From an uncultured Planctomyces sp. (GTDB lineage Bacteria > Planctomycetota > Planctomycetia > Planctomycetales > Planctomycetaceae), in NCBI GenBank assembly GCA_937904325.1, contig CALGTK010000126.1, forward strand, positions 1-50,847: DNA of 50,847 nucleotides. The letters run 5' to 3'. The translations under genes were made by a program, and so were the position numbers. This document shows, piece after piece, positions 31,240 to 40,686 of the stretch. Position 1 is the first letter of the stretch. Each line of letters begins with the position of its first letter. The notes under the pieces were generated by a model. It worked only from the letters and a program-made list of their open reading frames with translations. It did not search any database and had not been told where the DNA came from.

Positions 31240-32586
31240 CTACTCGAGGTCGATCGGCGAATTGCTTTCGGCAAATTTGTCTCGCCGGACACCGAGACGA
31301 TTCAGCATGGCAAGGTGAAGATCGGACATTGAGGTGTCACGGCTACTGCTTACCTGTCGTCCGGAATTGATGTCGTGAGCGGCGCCGCCGGCAAGGAGCA
31401 CTGGCAGATTCTTTGCTGAGTGTTCGTGGCCGTCGGACAGGCTTGAGCCGTAGACGATCATGCTGTTGTCAATCAGCCGGCCGGTGGGTTCTTTGATCTC
31501 ACTGAGACGTTTCAGCAGGTAGGCAACCTGCTCGGTGTGCCACGCCGTCACGCGGTTGTACATGTCGCGTTTTTCGTCGCGCGAAGTCCAGGACGTCTTA
31601 CCGTCGTCGTCTTCGGTTGTGCCGCTGATGTCTTTCCAATGGGACAGCGCGTGCCATGTTCCTTTGACACCATCGACGAAATCGAAGTAACGATTGCTCT
31701 GACCGTGATCCATCATGAACGTGCAGACCCGAGTCGCGTCGGCCCAGAAAGCGAGCACGATCATGTCCATCATCGTCTTCATATACTGACGGTGGTCCTC
31801 AGGAATTCCTGGCTCTGGTCGTACAAGTGCGTTCTTCAATCCCGGTGTCTGTGCCGCACGACTCTGCTGCCGTTGTGCAAAGTCGATCCGGCGTTCGATG
31901 CCCCGCACGGACTCCAGGTATTCATCAATCTTCTTCTGGTCATGATCACTGACCCGACGTTTGAGACGACGAGCATCTTCCAGCACAAGGTCAATCACCG
32001 AGCGATTGCCAAGCCCGGAATCGCCAACTCGAAACATCCGGTCGAAGACAACTCGTGGCTCGATATCGCGAGGTGCGGGGGTTACCGGGTCCACCCACGA
32101 AACGGTATTTCTAGGCAGACTGGTTGTGAATATCCCCTCGCCCCGCGTTGATAACTCGAGTGATGGCAGAAGTGTCACAGAACGAAAATGCTTCGCCGCA
32201 ATCTGGTCGACGGATGCTCCACCGGAATCCAGTTTTTCGCCATCGAACGATCCGCCAGTTAGCCAGGTCGCTGTTCCAGCAATATGCCCGTTTCCGCGCG
32301 GCGTCCACATATTGCGAAAGATCGTCAGGTCATGCTGAAACGGAGCCAGTGATGACATCCACGGATTCAACTCGACGAGTCGGCCGCGACTATCAACCTG
32401 CTTCGGCTGCCACGCCCCTTCTGCGACACCGTTTGGTATATAGAGATAGGCTAACCGGGCGGCAGCCTGCTCCTTCTCGGCAGCTCGAGCAACAGGCTGC
32501 GTCATGACGTCAAGTATGGGAAGAGAGACCGCGGCTCCCAGACCTCGCAGCATAGTCCGACGTGAAATGTGCCAGTTTCCAAACAT
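31240..32586 (-). CDS. DUF1552 protein with Tat-like signal, variant motif, copy C
   Basis: A 448-residue DUF1552 protein. The N-terminus has SRRTMLRGLGAAVSLPIL, a Tat-like signal. The family motif is altered: HALSHW at 312-317 instead of HXXSHH, so the last His is Trp. The rest is standard (RLIDNSMIVYGSSLSDGHEH, LAGGAAHDINSG). The ATG at 32586 is favoured over 32610 because GGGAA lies 7 nt upstream and the Tat region then begins near residue 8. It is 68 bp downstream of DUF1592 copy C and almost surely co-transcribed. The changed His may alter a metal site, or show that the last His is not essential; this is inference. Confidence 0.9.
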   Translation of the reverse strand: MFGNWHISRRTMLRGLGAAVSLPILDVMTQPVARAAEKEQAAARLAYLYIPNGVAEGAWQPKQVDSRGRLVELNPWMSSLAPFQHDLTIFRNMWTPRGNGHIAGTATWLTGGSFDGEKLDSGGASVDQIAAKHFRSVTLLPSLELSTRGEGIFTTSLPRNTVSWVDPVTPAPRDIEPRVVFDRMFRVGDSGLGNRSVIDLVLEDARRLKRRVSDHDQKKIDEYLESVRGIERRIDFAQRQQSRAAQTPGLKNALVRPEPGIPEDHRQYMKTMMDMIVLAFWADATRVCTFMMDHGQSNRYFDFVDGVKGTWHALSHWKDISGTTEDDDGKTSWTSRDEKRDMYNRVTAWHTEQVAYLLKRLSEIKEPTGRLIDNSMIVYGSSLSDGHEHSAKNLPVLLAGGAAHDINSGRQVSSSRDTSMSDLHLAMLNRLGVRRDKFAESNSPIDLE

Positions 32587-32654
32587 GGTTTTCCCGTTCC
32601 GTTGCTTCAAAACTCAGAGCGAGCAATGCACCAATCGTCGCATGTTCGAATGTG

Positions 32655-35249
32655 TTACTGCTTTCCGTCCTGTGAACCCGCACCGCTCTGCTTCATTTGA
32701 AAAGCATCGCATTCAACAATCGCATGGATCAGTGCCGGAATTCGTCGGTCGTTGGCCTGGACCTTTTCGACAAGTTCCTGCACGGTTGCTTCATCATAGT
32801 ATTGCAACTGCCGACCCAGCGCGTAGGACAACATCTTTCGACAAAGCTGAATCGTCAAATCATCGACCCGCTCTTTCAGCAGAGTCTTGCTCAGACCGAT
32901 TAATCCTTTAAACGGCTCCCCACCTGGTAACCGTCCGGTTGTGTCGACAGGCTTGCCACGGCTGACTGGCCGATGCCGCCCGAACCATTCGAATTCTTCG
33001 AGAGCAAACCCCAACGGATCGATCTGACTATGACAGGTGTAGCAGTTCGGGTTCTGCCGATGCATTTCCAGCTTTTCCCGCTGAGTGAGCTTGCGATTCT
33101 CCGCAACTCGCTCGTCAAACTCACTAACGTTCGGTGGCGGAGGCGGTGGAGGCGTGCCAAGCAACTTTGAAAGGATCCAGTTTCCGCGAATCACGGGACT
33201 CGTTCTGCCAGGAAACGATGTCACTGCCAGAATGCTGCCGTGCCCCAGGATTCCGCGACGCGGCGACGTCCGCAGAGAGACTTGTCGCATCTTTGCCCCG
33301 CGAACTCCGTTCATTCGGTAGTGCTTCGCCAGCTCTTCGTTCACGAATGTGTAATCGGCATCGATCAGTCGATCAAGCGGCATGTTGTTCTTTACCACCG
33401 AGTTAAACAGCATGGCCGACTCATGCTTCATCGCTGCTATCAGCGTATCAGTCGCCCAGGGGTTGTCGATCTGACCAGGTCGGACTCGCCCGAGATCTGT
33501 GAAGCCCAGCCATTGCGATGCAAAGATACTGCCCAGCGTGTTTGCTTTCGGATCGCGCAGCATCATTTCGACAGTTGTGCTCAGGATGTCCGGATCGCTC
33601 AAGCCACCAGTTTCGGCCAGGCGAAACAGCTCGCCGTCCGGCATCGACGCCCAGAGAAAGTAAGAAAGTCGGCTGGCCAGTTCCCAGTCCGAAACGCGAA
33701 ACGGCTGACCAATTCTTAAACTGTCTCGTTCGGTTCGGATCAAAAAGCTCGGTGAAACAAGCATGACCTGCAGCACGTCCCGCAGCGCGCCGCGAGACGA
33801 CGCTCCCTGAGCAACCCGGCGACCGTAATGTGCAACGAGTGTGGCAATCTCATCGGTCTCAACCGGTCGACGATAAGCTCGACGAGCAAACCCGGTTAAA
33901 ACTGACTCAACAGCTAATTCATCCCGTAGCTCTGAAAGTTCGCCCAGCAATAAGTTCCATGCTCCTTGCTGCTGCGCGGTAATCGACTCATCCGGCCAGG
34001 CTGCCGTCGCAATTGCCTCCGCCGCACCGATGTACCGTTCCAGCGTGATCGGCTGCAGAAACAAACTGTTTGCGCTGTTTTCGAAGCCGCTGGTCGCAGT
34101 CAGGTCCGCCGGAAAACGGTCGGCCGGACGAATGTCAATTCCTGTAAGGTCTCGCACCGTGTTGTTGTATTCATCGTGTGTCAGGCGGCGAGCCTGTTCG
34201 TAGCCCGGTTGCTTCACCGTCGAATAATCAAAGTTCTCTATCGCGTTTGTCAGCCAGGCGACCATCGTCCGCCGGTCCAGCTCACTCGGTTGTGCAGCAT
34301 CCGCTGGAGGCATGGACCGAACTTTCAATTGCTGAATCACGTTGATCCAGTGCGTCCGGTTGATAACCAGGGGTTGCTCCTGGGCCAGCGTCTCCAGATC
34401 GAGACCGCCTTCAGGAGCATCACCGGCATGACAATCTGAACACGCCGCTTTCAGGATCGGAACTATTCTGCCGTTGAAATCAAGCTTACCCACGGCAGCG
34501 ACTTCATCGGCAGACAGCTGCATCGGAGGCGGCAGAATTCGGGTTTCTTCTCGGTCTGATTCATTCTTATGCGATTTTAGTTTGGGTTCAAAATCGCGTG
34601 TGTCACCCAGTTCTTTCAGCTCTGCTTCCAAGTCGCGAATCGCCTCGTCCTCGCCTTCTTCACGAGCCCAGAACAACTCCAGCTTCAAACGAAGAATGTC
34701 GATACGCCGTTCAAACGTCGCGTGAAAGGCTTCGACTTCGTGTTCAAGTTCACTTTCATCCGACTCCGGTCCGTCTCGATAAATCCTGAAGAGTCGTTCG
34801 ACCAACTTGTCCGCGCGATCGGTCATCTGTAACAGAATCCGGGCCTCGCTTTTCAGAACCCTCGAACCGGTTTCTTCCAGCTCGTCCAGAAGCCCGAGCA
34901 CACCGTTTCGATGCTCCAGGATTTCCAGCTTCGAATTCACGAACTCCAGACCAAACTCGGCCTCTTCCCCCTCTCCTTCAAGCTCTTCAATCTGCTGCAC
35001 GTCACTCTTCGCCTCTGCCGCTTCGAGCTGTCTGTCGAGCGTCGACAGAAACTTTACAAAGGCCCGGGCCTCGGTCAGCAACTTGACCCGTCGATCGACG
35101 ACGTCGATCTTTTGTTTCAGTATCTTCCGTTGTTGCTCGGCGAGTTCCAAACGCTCAGTAATGTCCGCAAGTTCGTCCTCAATTTCCTGAGCACTGACAG
35201 GAACCTGAAAAACACCCAGCAGCGCTAAGACAAGAAGCAATCGTTCCAT
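32655..35249 (-). CDS. DUF1592-type cytochrome c with an N-terminal coiled-coil, copy C
   Basis: An 864-residue exported cytochrome. The signal peptide ends at PVSAQ. Residues 22-230 are a Glu/Lys/Arg/Leu-rich coiled coil (ELADITERLELAEQQRKIL) with no equivalent in copies A and B. The first heme motif, CSDCH, is at 270-274. PSD3 (ARRLTHDEYNNTVRDLTGI), PSD5 (FARRAYRRPVETDEI), DUF1592 (LASRLSYFLWASMPDGELF), DUF1588 (ILGHGSILAVTSFPGRTSPV, WILSKLLGTPP) and DUF1585 follow. The second heme motif, CYTCH, is at 736-740, before DPLGFALEEFEWFGRHR. ATG 35249 is used; a GTG one codon earlier is possible, with AAGGAG upstream. The long coiled coil may bring two or more copies together or attach the cytochrome to a partner; this is inference. 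Confidence 0.9.
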   Translation of the reverse strand: MERLLLVLALLGVFQVPVSAQEIEDELADITERLELAEQQRKILKQKIDVVDRRVKLLTEARAFVKFLSTLDRQLEAAEAKSDVQQIEELEGEGEEAEFGLEFVNSKLEILEHRNGVLGLLDELEETGSRVLKSEARILLQMTDRADKLVERLFRIYRDGPESDESELEHEVEAFHATFERRIDILRLKLELFWAREEGEDEAIRDLEAELKELGDTRDFEPKLKSHKNESDREETRILPPPMQLSADEVAAVGKLDFNGRIVPILKAACSDCHAGDAPEGGLDLETLAQEQPLVINRTHWINVIQQLKVRSMPPADAAQPSELDRRTMVAWLTNAIENFDYSTVKQPGYEQARRLTHDEYNNTVRDLTGIDIRPADRFPADLTATSGFENSANSLFLQPITLERYIGAAEAIATAAWPDESITAQQQGAWNLLLGELSELRDELAVESVLTGFARRAYRRPVETDEIATLVAHYGRRVAQGASSRGALRDVLQVMLVSPSFLIRTERDSLRIGQPFRVSDWELASRLSYFLWASMPDGELFRLAETGGLSDPDILSTTVEMMLRDPKANTLGSIFASQWLGFTDLGRVRPGQIDNPWATDTLIAAMKHESAMLFNSVVKNNMPLDRLIDADYTFVNEELAKHYRMNGVRGAKMRQVSLRTSPRRGILGHGSILAVTSFPGRTSPVIRGNWILSKLLGTPPPPPPPNVSEFDERVAENRKLTQREKLEMHRQNPNCYTCHSQIDPLGFALEEFEWFGRHRPVSRGKPVDTTGRLPGGEPFKGLIGLSKTLLKERVDDLTIQLCRKMLSYALGRQLQYYDEATVQELVEKVQANDRRIPALIHAIVECDAFQMKQSGAGSQDGKQ

Positions 35250-35326
35250 CACTCTGGGTCACTCCTTGGAATAGAAAGTCTGCAGACGGACAGCGACAAG
35301 AGTTTCCGCCGCTGCCAGGTCGTACG

Positions 35327-36964
35327 CTAGGGTCTCTCCTGTTTGTCAGACGCCTCGATGCACAGTAACTCTTTCATCGTTCGATGATAGAGCCGACCGT
35401 TGCTGAAGCTCGGCGTGTTGACCGACCACGTTTCGCCAAATCGTCCCAAATCGTTAAACGAGATCAACGCAGTCTCATCGAAGTCTTTGACCTGCCCATC
35501 GAGTACCTGCACTTTTCCGCACATAAACGTGAAGTAGAGGTACTGATTAACGGCGATCGTATTTCCGTTGAAGCACCACCACCAGCCGTCACGTTTCGAT
35601 CGCTTGTCGTCGGCAACGTCAATCCCTCGACTGTTTGTCGTCATTTTCGGATACAGAGTTCCATGTGGCGATGTGCCTGCGTCCTCGACGTTCGGGATTG
35701 GAAACGGCAGTTCAAGATATTCGACCCGCTCCTTCACCACATCAATTCGAGCGATGCTTCGCCGAGGCCCCATCCTGACGGCCTTGCCTTTGCGACGTCC
35801 TTCGAAACTGAAACATTGAAAGTAGACGTACGGATAAATACTGAGATTCGCGTGCCACGCCGGGAACACCTTCACAGTGGGAGTTTCCTGACTCAGGTCA
35901 ATCCCTTCACGACGCGTAAACGTTTTTGATTCCGCATCGTAAGCCGTAACGATGACATCTTTGATCCATGAGATTCGCTTCGCCTCGCTACCGTCCTTCG
36001 TGTTCAGCACGACGAGGTCCGTCCGCGTTTCGTCCAGCCAGTATGCAAATTGCTGATCCCACGTCTGGGTGACCTGAGCCATCCCTCCGAGTTGCGAAGC
36101 CCAACTCCAGACGGTCTTTCCTGCATCCGGCCCGTCGACTCGGCTCAGCGTGAGACCAGACGGAGTTTCCGGCGTACCGTGATGAGCCCCTCGACCGGCC
36201 AGCACTCCGTAGCCACCACCAGGCAACTTACCCAGAACCGGAGTGTTGTAATGAGTCAGCCCTTCCGGCGCAGTCCAGAGTGATCGGCCCGTCTTCGCAT
36301 CGAATCCGCGCAGGTAATTCCAGGCATCTTCTCGTCGTTTCGAATCGTCGGGGTCGAGCGGTTCGACATTGATCAAAGTGTTGCCGACTTTGATCGGCTC
36401 GTACTGCTTGTTGAATGGCCGTCCTAATGTCGGTGTCCACTTCCGAGTCCACACTTCCTCGCCATCAACCGTCCAGCAACCCATCCGCCCGCTGGCATTC
36501 CAGAACCAGACGAGTTTTCCGTCAGTAATCGGAGTCGGGCTGCTGCTACTGCTGAATCCGTAAGCGTAAATACTGAGAGCTTTCGGATCGCCCGGTAGAC
36601 CATGCTGCCATAAAATCTTTCCATCGGTCGCACTGACACAGTAAATGACAATGTCCGTACCCTTCCTGAGCTTCGCATCGGCAGCGAGCGGCTTCATCGT
36701 CGTCAGAAAAAGTCGATCTCCCCAAACCGCTATTCCACTTTGCCCGGTCTCCGGCAACGGAATTCGCCAGCGTATGTTCTGTCCTTTCTCGACACTCCAG
36801 GAAGTCGGGACAGGCTCGTCAGTCTTCACCGTCCAGTCATAATTTGGCCCGGCCGCCTGTGGCCAATCCGCTGACGATGCCTGGTCCGAATGAAACAGCC
36901 GCACAGCCAGCACAGAAAACAAAAAAACCGATTTAAAATTGTTCATCAATGATGTGCTCGTCAT
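35327..36964 (-). CDS. Exported PQQ-like beta-propeller protein
   Basis: A 545-residue protein with an N-terminal signal (MNNFKSVFLFSVLAVRL...SSADWPQ). Propeller-type strands recur, for example GIAVWGDRLFLTT, DGKILWQHGLPGD, GEEVWTRKW, GRSLWTAPEG and KTVWSWASQLGG, each with the Trp seen in PQQ-like repeats. In Planctomycetota such proteins usually accompany degradative gene sets; whether PQQ is bound cannot be told from sequence. The start is uncertain between 36964 and 36946; neither has a strong Shine-Dalgarno. It is followed by another minus-strand propeller protein upstream (37008), 43 bp away, so they may share a transcript. Confidence 0.85.
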   Translation of the reverse strand: MTSTSLMNNFKSVFLFSVLAVRLFHSDQASSADWPQAAGPNYDWTVKTDEPVPTSWSVEKGQNIRWRIPLPETGQSGIAVWGDRLFLTTMKPLAADAKLRKGTDIVIYCVSATDGKILWQHGLPGDPKALSIYAYGFSSSSSPTPITDGKLVWFWNASGRMGCWTVDGEEVWTRKWTPTLGRPFNKQYEPIKVGNTLINVEPLDPDDSKRREDAWNYLRGFDAKTGRSLWTAPEGLTHYNTPVLGKLPGGGYGVLAGRGAHHGTPETPSGLTLSRVDGPDAGKTVWSWASQLGGMAQVTQTWDQQFAYWLDETRTDLVVLNTKDGSEAKRISWIKDVIVTAYDAESKTFTRREGIDLSQETPTVKVFPAWHANLSIYPYVYFQCFSFEGRRKGKAVRMGPRRSIARIDVVKERVEYLELPFPIPNVEDAGTSPHGTLYPKMTTNSRGIDVADDKRSKRDGWWWCFNGNTIAVNQYLYFTFMCGKVQVLDGQVKDFDETALISFNDLGRFGETWSVNTPSFSNGRLYHRTMKELLCIEASDKQERP

Positions 36965-37007
36965 GTTCTTCGAATGATATTTCTGCTCGCTACCAGACCG
37001 GTCGAGA

Positions 37008-38411
37008 CTACTGCGACAATCTGAAGCAAAACAGGTTTGACACCGTTCTTACGAAAATGCATCCGTCTGAGATTGCGGGAGACGCGTAGACGTCTTCTTC
37101 GAATGAACTTTCCGCAACTTGCTTCCACTCGGCCTCTGCTGAGACGACGGTTAAGTGTCCGCGTTCACCGATGATGTAGATCTTGCCGTCGCCGGCCGCG
37201 GGGGAACTGTAGTATTTGCCCGTGCTGGACAGCCGGCCGCGATACAGCATCTCGCCGGTTTCGGCATTGATTGATGTGGCGATTCCACCGTCGGCGACAA
37301 GGAACAACAAGCCCTTATAGTAGAGGGGCGATGAATTGCGTGGGATCGATTTCGACTCTTTCCAGTCAACGTGGCTGTTTGTGATATCTCCCGTTCCACC
37401 GGGACGAATCGCCATTGCGACGGTTTCGGACAAGCTGAAAATCTCGCGGATGCTGTTGTACTCTTCTTTGTCGAGCGAGCCATCGGCATCCCGGTCAAAC
37501 TGCGTAAAGAAACTCTTGATCGGGCTCTTCGGCAACTCATCCGGTTCGAGCGTTCCGTTGGCATTTGCGTCTGCATCCTTCAGCACTTCAGCAAACACAG
37601 GCTGTTCCGTTTCACTCCCGCCCGTGCATGCCACATAAAGCCGATTGTCATCGCCGACAACCGGCGTCGTATTGACGACTCGACTGATACCGCGAACCGT
37701 CCAAACGACGTCGCCGGATTCAAAAGCGTAGGCCACAACGTGTGCGGAACCGGCGACGACAATCTGCCGCTTTCCGTTAACCGTCCAGATGCACGGCGTC
37801 GAGTAATTGCGACGGGAGTTTGGCCGTTCCGCTTTCCAGACTTCGTCGCCGGTAGTTTTGTCGTAGATGGCGAGAAACGATCCAGTGTCATGATCCTGCA
37901 CCATCACAATTCGATCGTCGACCAGCAGCGGTGAAGACGCGGCTCCAAAACTGTTATTGAACGGCCCCATCGGTCGATGCCACAACTGCTTACCATCGAC
38001 GTCGTAACAGAACAGCCCGCTCGAACCGAACATACTGATAACGACTTCGCCATCGGTCGCGACGCTCGGCGTGGCGTGACTCCCGATCCGATGCACGGAT
38101 TCGAGTTTCTCGTACGGGGCCTCTACCGACCACACGATCTTTCCGTCCAGACGGTTGACTGCAAACGTTCGAAGCGACTTCTTGTCGAGGCCTGTCAGGA
38201 AAATTCGATCGCCGTGCACGATGGGCGTTGAATGCCCCTTCGGAAGCGGTGACTTCCAGACCAGATGCGGGCTGTCTGGGCCGATATCGACAGGCAACGA
38301 TGCAGTACCGTTTGCAACGCCACCGCCAGCCGGTCCACGAAATTGATTCCAGTCGGCAGGCAACGTCGTCACTGCTCCAACTATGATCGCTAACGTAAGC
38401 AGTCCCTTCAT
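37008..38411 (-). CDS. PQQ-like propeller protein with an inserted EF-hand pair
   Basis: A 467-residue exported protein. After a short signal, WNQFRGPAGGG opens a typical planctomycete PQQ-like propeller. Blades are visible as DGKIVWSVEAPYEK, DGKQLWHRPMGPF, TGDEVWKAERPNS and SGDVVWTVRGISR. Between blades, residues about 276-316 form two EF-hand loops: DADANANGTLEPDE and DRDADGSLDKEE. Calcium binding would stiffen the loop, but this is inference. The ATG at 38411 starts a clear signal peptide. The gene lies between the propeller protein at 35327 and the sulfatase at 38474, all on the minus strand with short gaps. Confidence 0.88.
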   Translation of the reverse strand: MKGLLTLAIIVGAVTTLPADWNQFRGPAGGGVANGTASLPVDIGPDSPHLVWKSPLPKGHSTPIVHGDRIFLTGLDKKSLRTFAVNRLDGKIVWSVEAPYEKLESVHRIGSHATPSVATDGEVVISMFGSSGLFCYDVDGKQLWHRPMGPFNNSFGAASSPLLVDDRIVMVQDHDTGSFLAIYDKTTGDEVWKAERPNSRRNYSTPCIWTVNGKRQIVVAGSAHVVAYAFESGDVVWTVRGISRVVNTTPVVGDDNRLYVACTGGSETEQPVFAEVLKDADANANGTLEPDELPKSPIKSFFTQFDRDADGSLDKEEYNSIREIFSLSETVAMAIRPGGTGDITNSHVDWKESKSIPRNSSPLYYKGLLFLVADGGIATSINAETGEMLYRGRLSSTGKYYSSPAAGDGKIYIIGERGHLTVVSAEAEWKQVAESSFEEDVYASPAISDGCIFVRTVSNLFCFRLSQ

Positions 38412-38473
38412 TTTCGCTTCTTTCTAATCTCGTCCCATTTTCTGCCAGGATCGAAGTACGCCCACCCTGCAGA

Positions 38474-40582
38474 TTAATCGCTATCAGGTTTTTCAATTGG
38501 TCTGATTGTGAAGTTTCGGTACCAGACTTCGGCTCCATGATCGGTCAGCATAAATCGGCCGAAGCGATTTCTACTGAAGGCTTCTGCGTCAGAAAATTTG
38601 CTGTCGGCAACCCGGCTGTCCCATTCTTCGTCGCCGACATTTGCGGACGCGATTCGTTCGCCGTTCAGCCAGTGCTCGATGTGGTTTCCGTGGACGATGA
38701 TCCGACTGGAGTTGAACTCGCCTGGAGATTTGAGGACCTTCTTCTTGTTCGGTTCGTACAACGCGTAGATCGATCCGGTACTGCCCTTATCAGACGACTG
38801 ACCGTTCTGGAATTTCGGATCGTCGAGAATCTGGTACTCAAGACCGAGCGTCTTCTTACCGTACTGTCGAACTCGATACTTCAGTCCGCTGTTGCCCTTC
38901 TCTGCAATCTTCCATTCGTACGACAGGTCAAAATCGCCGTACTCCTGCCGCGTGACAATGTGGCCGGACCGTTTCTTGCCCCGATCCAGATGGATGGCTC
39001 CGCCTAGGACTTCCCACCCCTTCGTGATCGGCTTTCCGTCAGACATCATCCAGTTGCCGAGGGTTTTGCCATCGAAGATTGCTGGCAACTCTTTGGGGTT
39101 CTGCTTCACCCGGTTCCGAACGAATGACTTTTCCAGCCACGCATTGACCGGCGCAGTGCTTGTGGATTCGTGATAGTGCTCATCGTGCGTCGGCAGCTCG
39201 GCTCGATGCCGCCGAACGATGTCCTGATGATCCACCGAAGCCGCCAGGTTCACAAATCCGTGTGGGTCTTCCTGGTGATCGTAGAGTTCTTCCGAGCCAT
39301 CTTCGTACCGCATGAACCGGTGACGTTCGGAACGGATTGAATGATTCGCGCGACCGTACGTTGTAATCGTTGAAAACCGCCAGTCCGCATTCGGATCGTC
39401 GAGCAACGGCACCAAGCTGTCGCCTTCGTTGGCCTCGCGTGGTGGCAGGTCGCAGAGTTCAAGCAGCGTCGGGTAAAGATCGATCAGTCCGACCGGCTTC
39501 GAGCACTCATTCGGCGTCGACTTTCCGGGACGTACGACGACCATCGGCACACGAGCTGATTCTTCCCACAAACTGTGTTTGGAAACTCGATGCTTCTCGC
39601 CGAGGTGGTACCCGTGATCGCTGAACAGAACGATCACCGTGTTCTTTGCAGCTGAGTTTTTCTCCAGAGCCTTTACGACTCGCCCGACCTGGTGATCGAC
39701 AAACGCGATGCACGCCAGGTAAGCCTGCACGCATTTTCGCAATTGGTCGTCGTCGTTCTCTCGCAACCAGTCGAGCTGCGGATACCGAGGCATCTCGTGC
39801 AGCAACCGTCCAACTTCTGGAACGTCATCCAGATCGTCCGCCGGGATCTCAGGCAGAACGATCGCCTCGAGTGGAAACCGGTCGAACCATTTCTGCGGCA
39901 CATAGAACGGAACGTGAGGCCGCACGAAACCAACCGCCAGAAAAAACGGATCGTCATGCTTCCTGGCCAGCACTTCCTCGGCCCACGAAGCCACCTTGAA
40001 GTCGGGCATCTTCGAGTCCACATCGGGAAACGCCGCCCAGTCCGTCTGCGTGCCAGTGAAAGGAATCGTCAGATCCGGCGAGTAGTTGAATCGGACCGTC
40101 TTGTCGCCCGGCTTCGGCCCCGAGCCACCGAAACTACCGCCGTATTCCTGAAAGGCATCCTTCATCGGGTAGCCGTGAGTGATCTTGCCGCCACCGAACG
40201 TTGCGTAGCCATACTTCGCAAAATATTCCGGCAGCAGATGTCCCTTGAAATTCACCGAGTCGCTCTGCAATCCCGGTTTAGCCGGCTGCTGATAAACACC
40301 GGTCGAATGCGGATACTTTCCCGAAAGCAACGAAGCTCGCGACGGCCCGCAAATCGGAGCCTGGCAATGGGCATTCGTAAACAGCGTGCCTCGCCGAGCC
40401 AGAGCATCGATATTCGGTGTCTTCGCCTGCGGATGAGTCTTCAAACATCCGACCCAGTCGTTGAGATCGTCAATCGCGATGAACAGAACGTTCGGCCGCT
40501 CCGCTGACGACGCAACATGAGGGAAGACTCCAACACACGAATACGCAAATACAAAACAAACAATACGCCATGGTTTTGGCAT
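38474..40582 (-). CDS. Exported sulfatase fused to a DUF1080 domain
   Basis: A 702-residue protein. A signal peptide ends near VASSAERP. The sulfatase domain spans about 28-470: RPNVLFIAIDDLNDW binds the metal, and CGPSR at 78-82 holds the Cys that is oxidised to formylglycine. HDDPFFLAVGFVRPHVPFYV and VIVLFSDHGYHLGEKH carry further active-site residues. After a linker, residues about 490-695 form a DUF1080 (3-keto-disaccharide-hydrolase-like) beta-sandwich: FDGKTLGNWMM, GHIVTRQEYGDFDLSYEWKI, GNSGLKYRVR and NRFGRFMLTDHG. Fusing a sulfatase to this domain suggests the second part binds or handles the desulfated sugar, but this is inference. The ATG at 40582 gives a normal signal peptide. The activating enzyme is not in the window; the FGE-like lipoprotein at 9213 lacks its catalytic Cys pair. 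Confidence 0.92.
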   Translation of the reverse strand: MPKPWRIVCFVFAYSCVGVFPHVASSAERPNVLFIAIDDLNDWVGCLKTHPQAKTPNIDALARRGTLFTNAHCQAPICGPSRASLLSGKYPHSTGVYQQPAKPGLQSDSVNFKGHLLPEYFAKYGYATFGGGKITHGYPMKDAFQEYGGSFGGSGPKPGDKTVRFNYSPDLTIPFTGTQTDWAAFPDVDSKMPDFKVASWAEEVLARKHDDPFFLAVGFVRPHVPFYVPQKWFDRFPLEAIVLPEIPADDLDDVPEVGRLLHEMPRYPQLDWLRENDDDQLRKCVQAYLACIAFVDHQVGRVVKALEKNSAAKNTVIVLFSDHGYHLGEKHRVSKHSLWEESARVPMVVVRPGKSTPNECSKPVGLIDLYPTLLELCDLPPREANEGDSLVPLLDDPNADWRFSTITTYGRANHSIRSERHRFMRYEDGSEELYDHQEDPHGFVNLAASVDHQDIVRRHRAELPTHDEHYHESTSTAPVNAWLEKSFVRNRVKQNPKELPAIFDGKTLGNWMMSDGKPITKGWEVLGGAIHLDRGKKRSGHIVTRQEYGDFDLSYEWKIAEKGNSGLKYRVRQYGKKTLGLEYQILDDPKFQNGQSSDKGSTGSIYALYEPNKKKVLKSPGEFNSSRIIVHGNHIEHWLNGERIASANVGDEEWDSRVADSKFSDAEAFSRNRFGRFMLTDHGAEVWYRNFTIRPIEKPDSD

Positions 40583-40686
40583 GTTTAATCCCCGAAGACT
40601 GGCAACCAACAGCAACTTCAGACGGGGCGCAGTGTACTGCCCGCGTCGAACCGAATCACCTCGCCCGAACGATTCAAAAAAGAAAG

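Noticed and set aside
39692-40507. 271-codon plus-strand frame antisense to the sulfatase
   Set aside because: The sulfatase on the other strand has all catalytic motifs; this one is a shadow.
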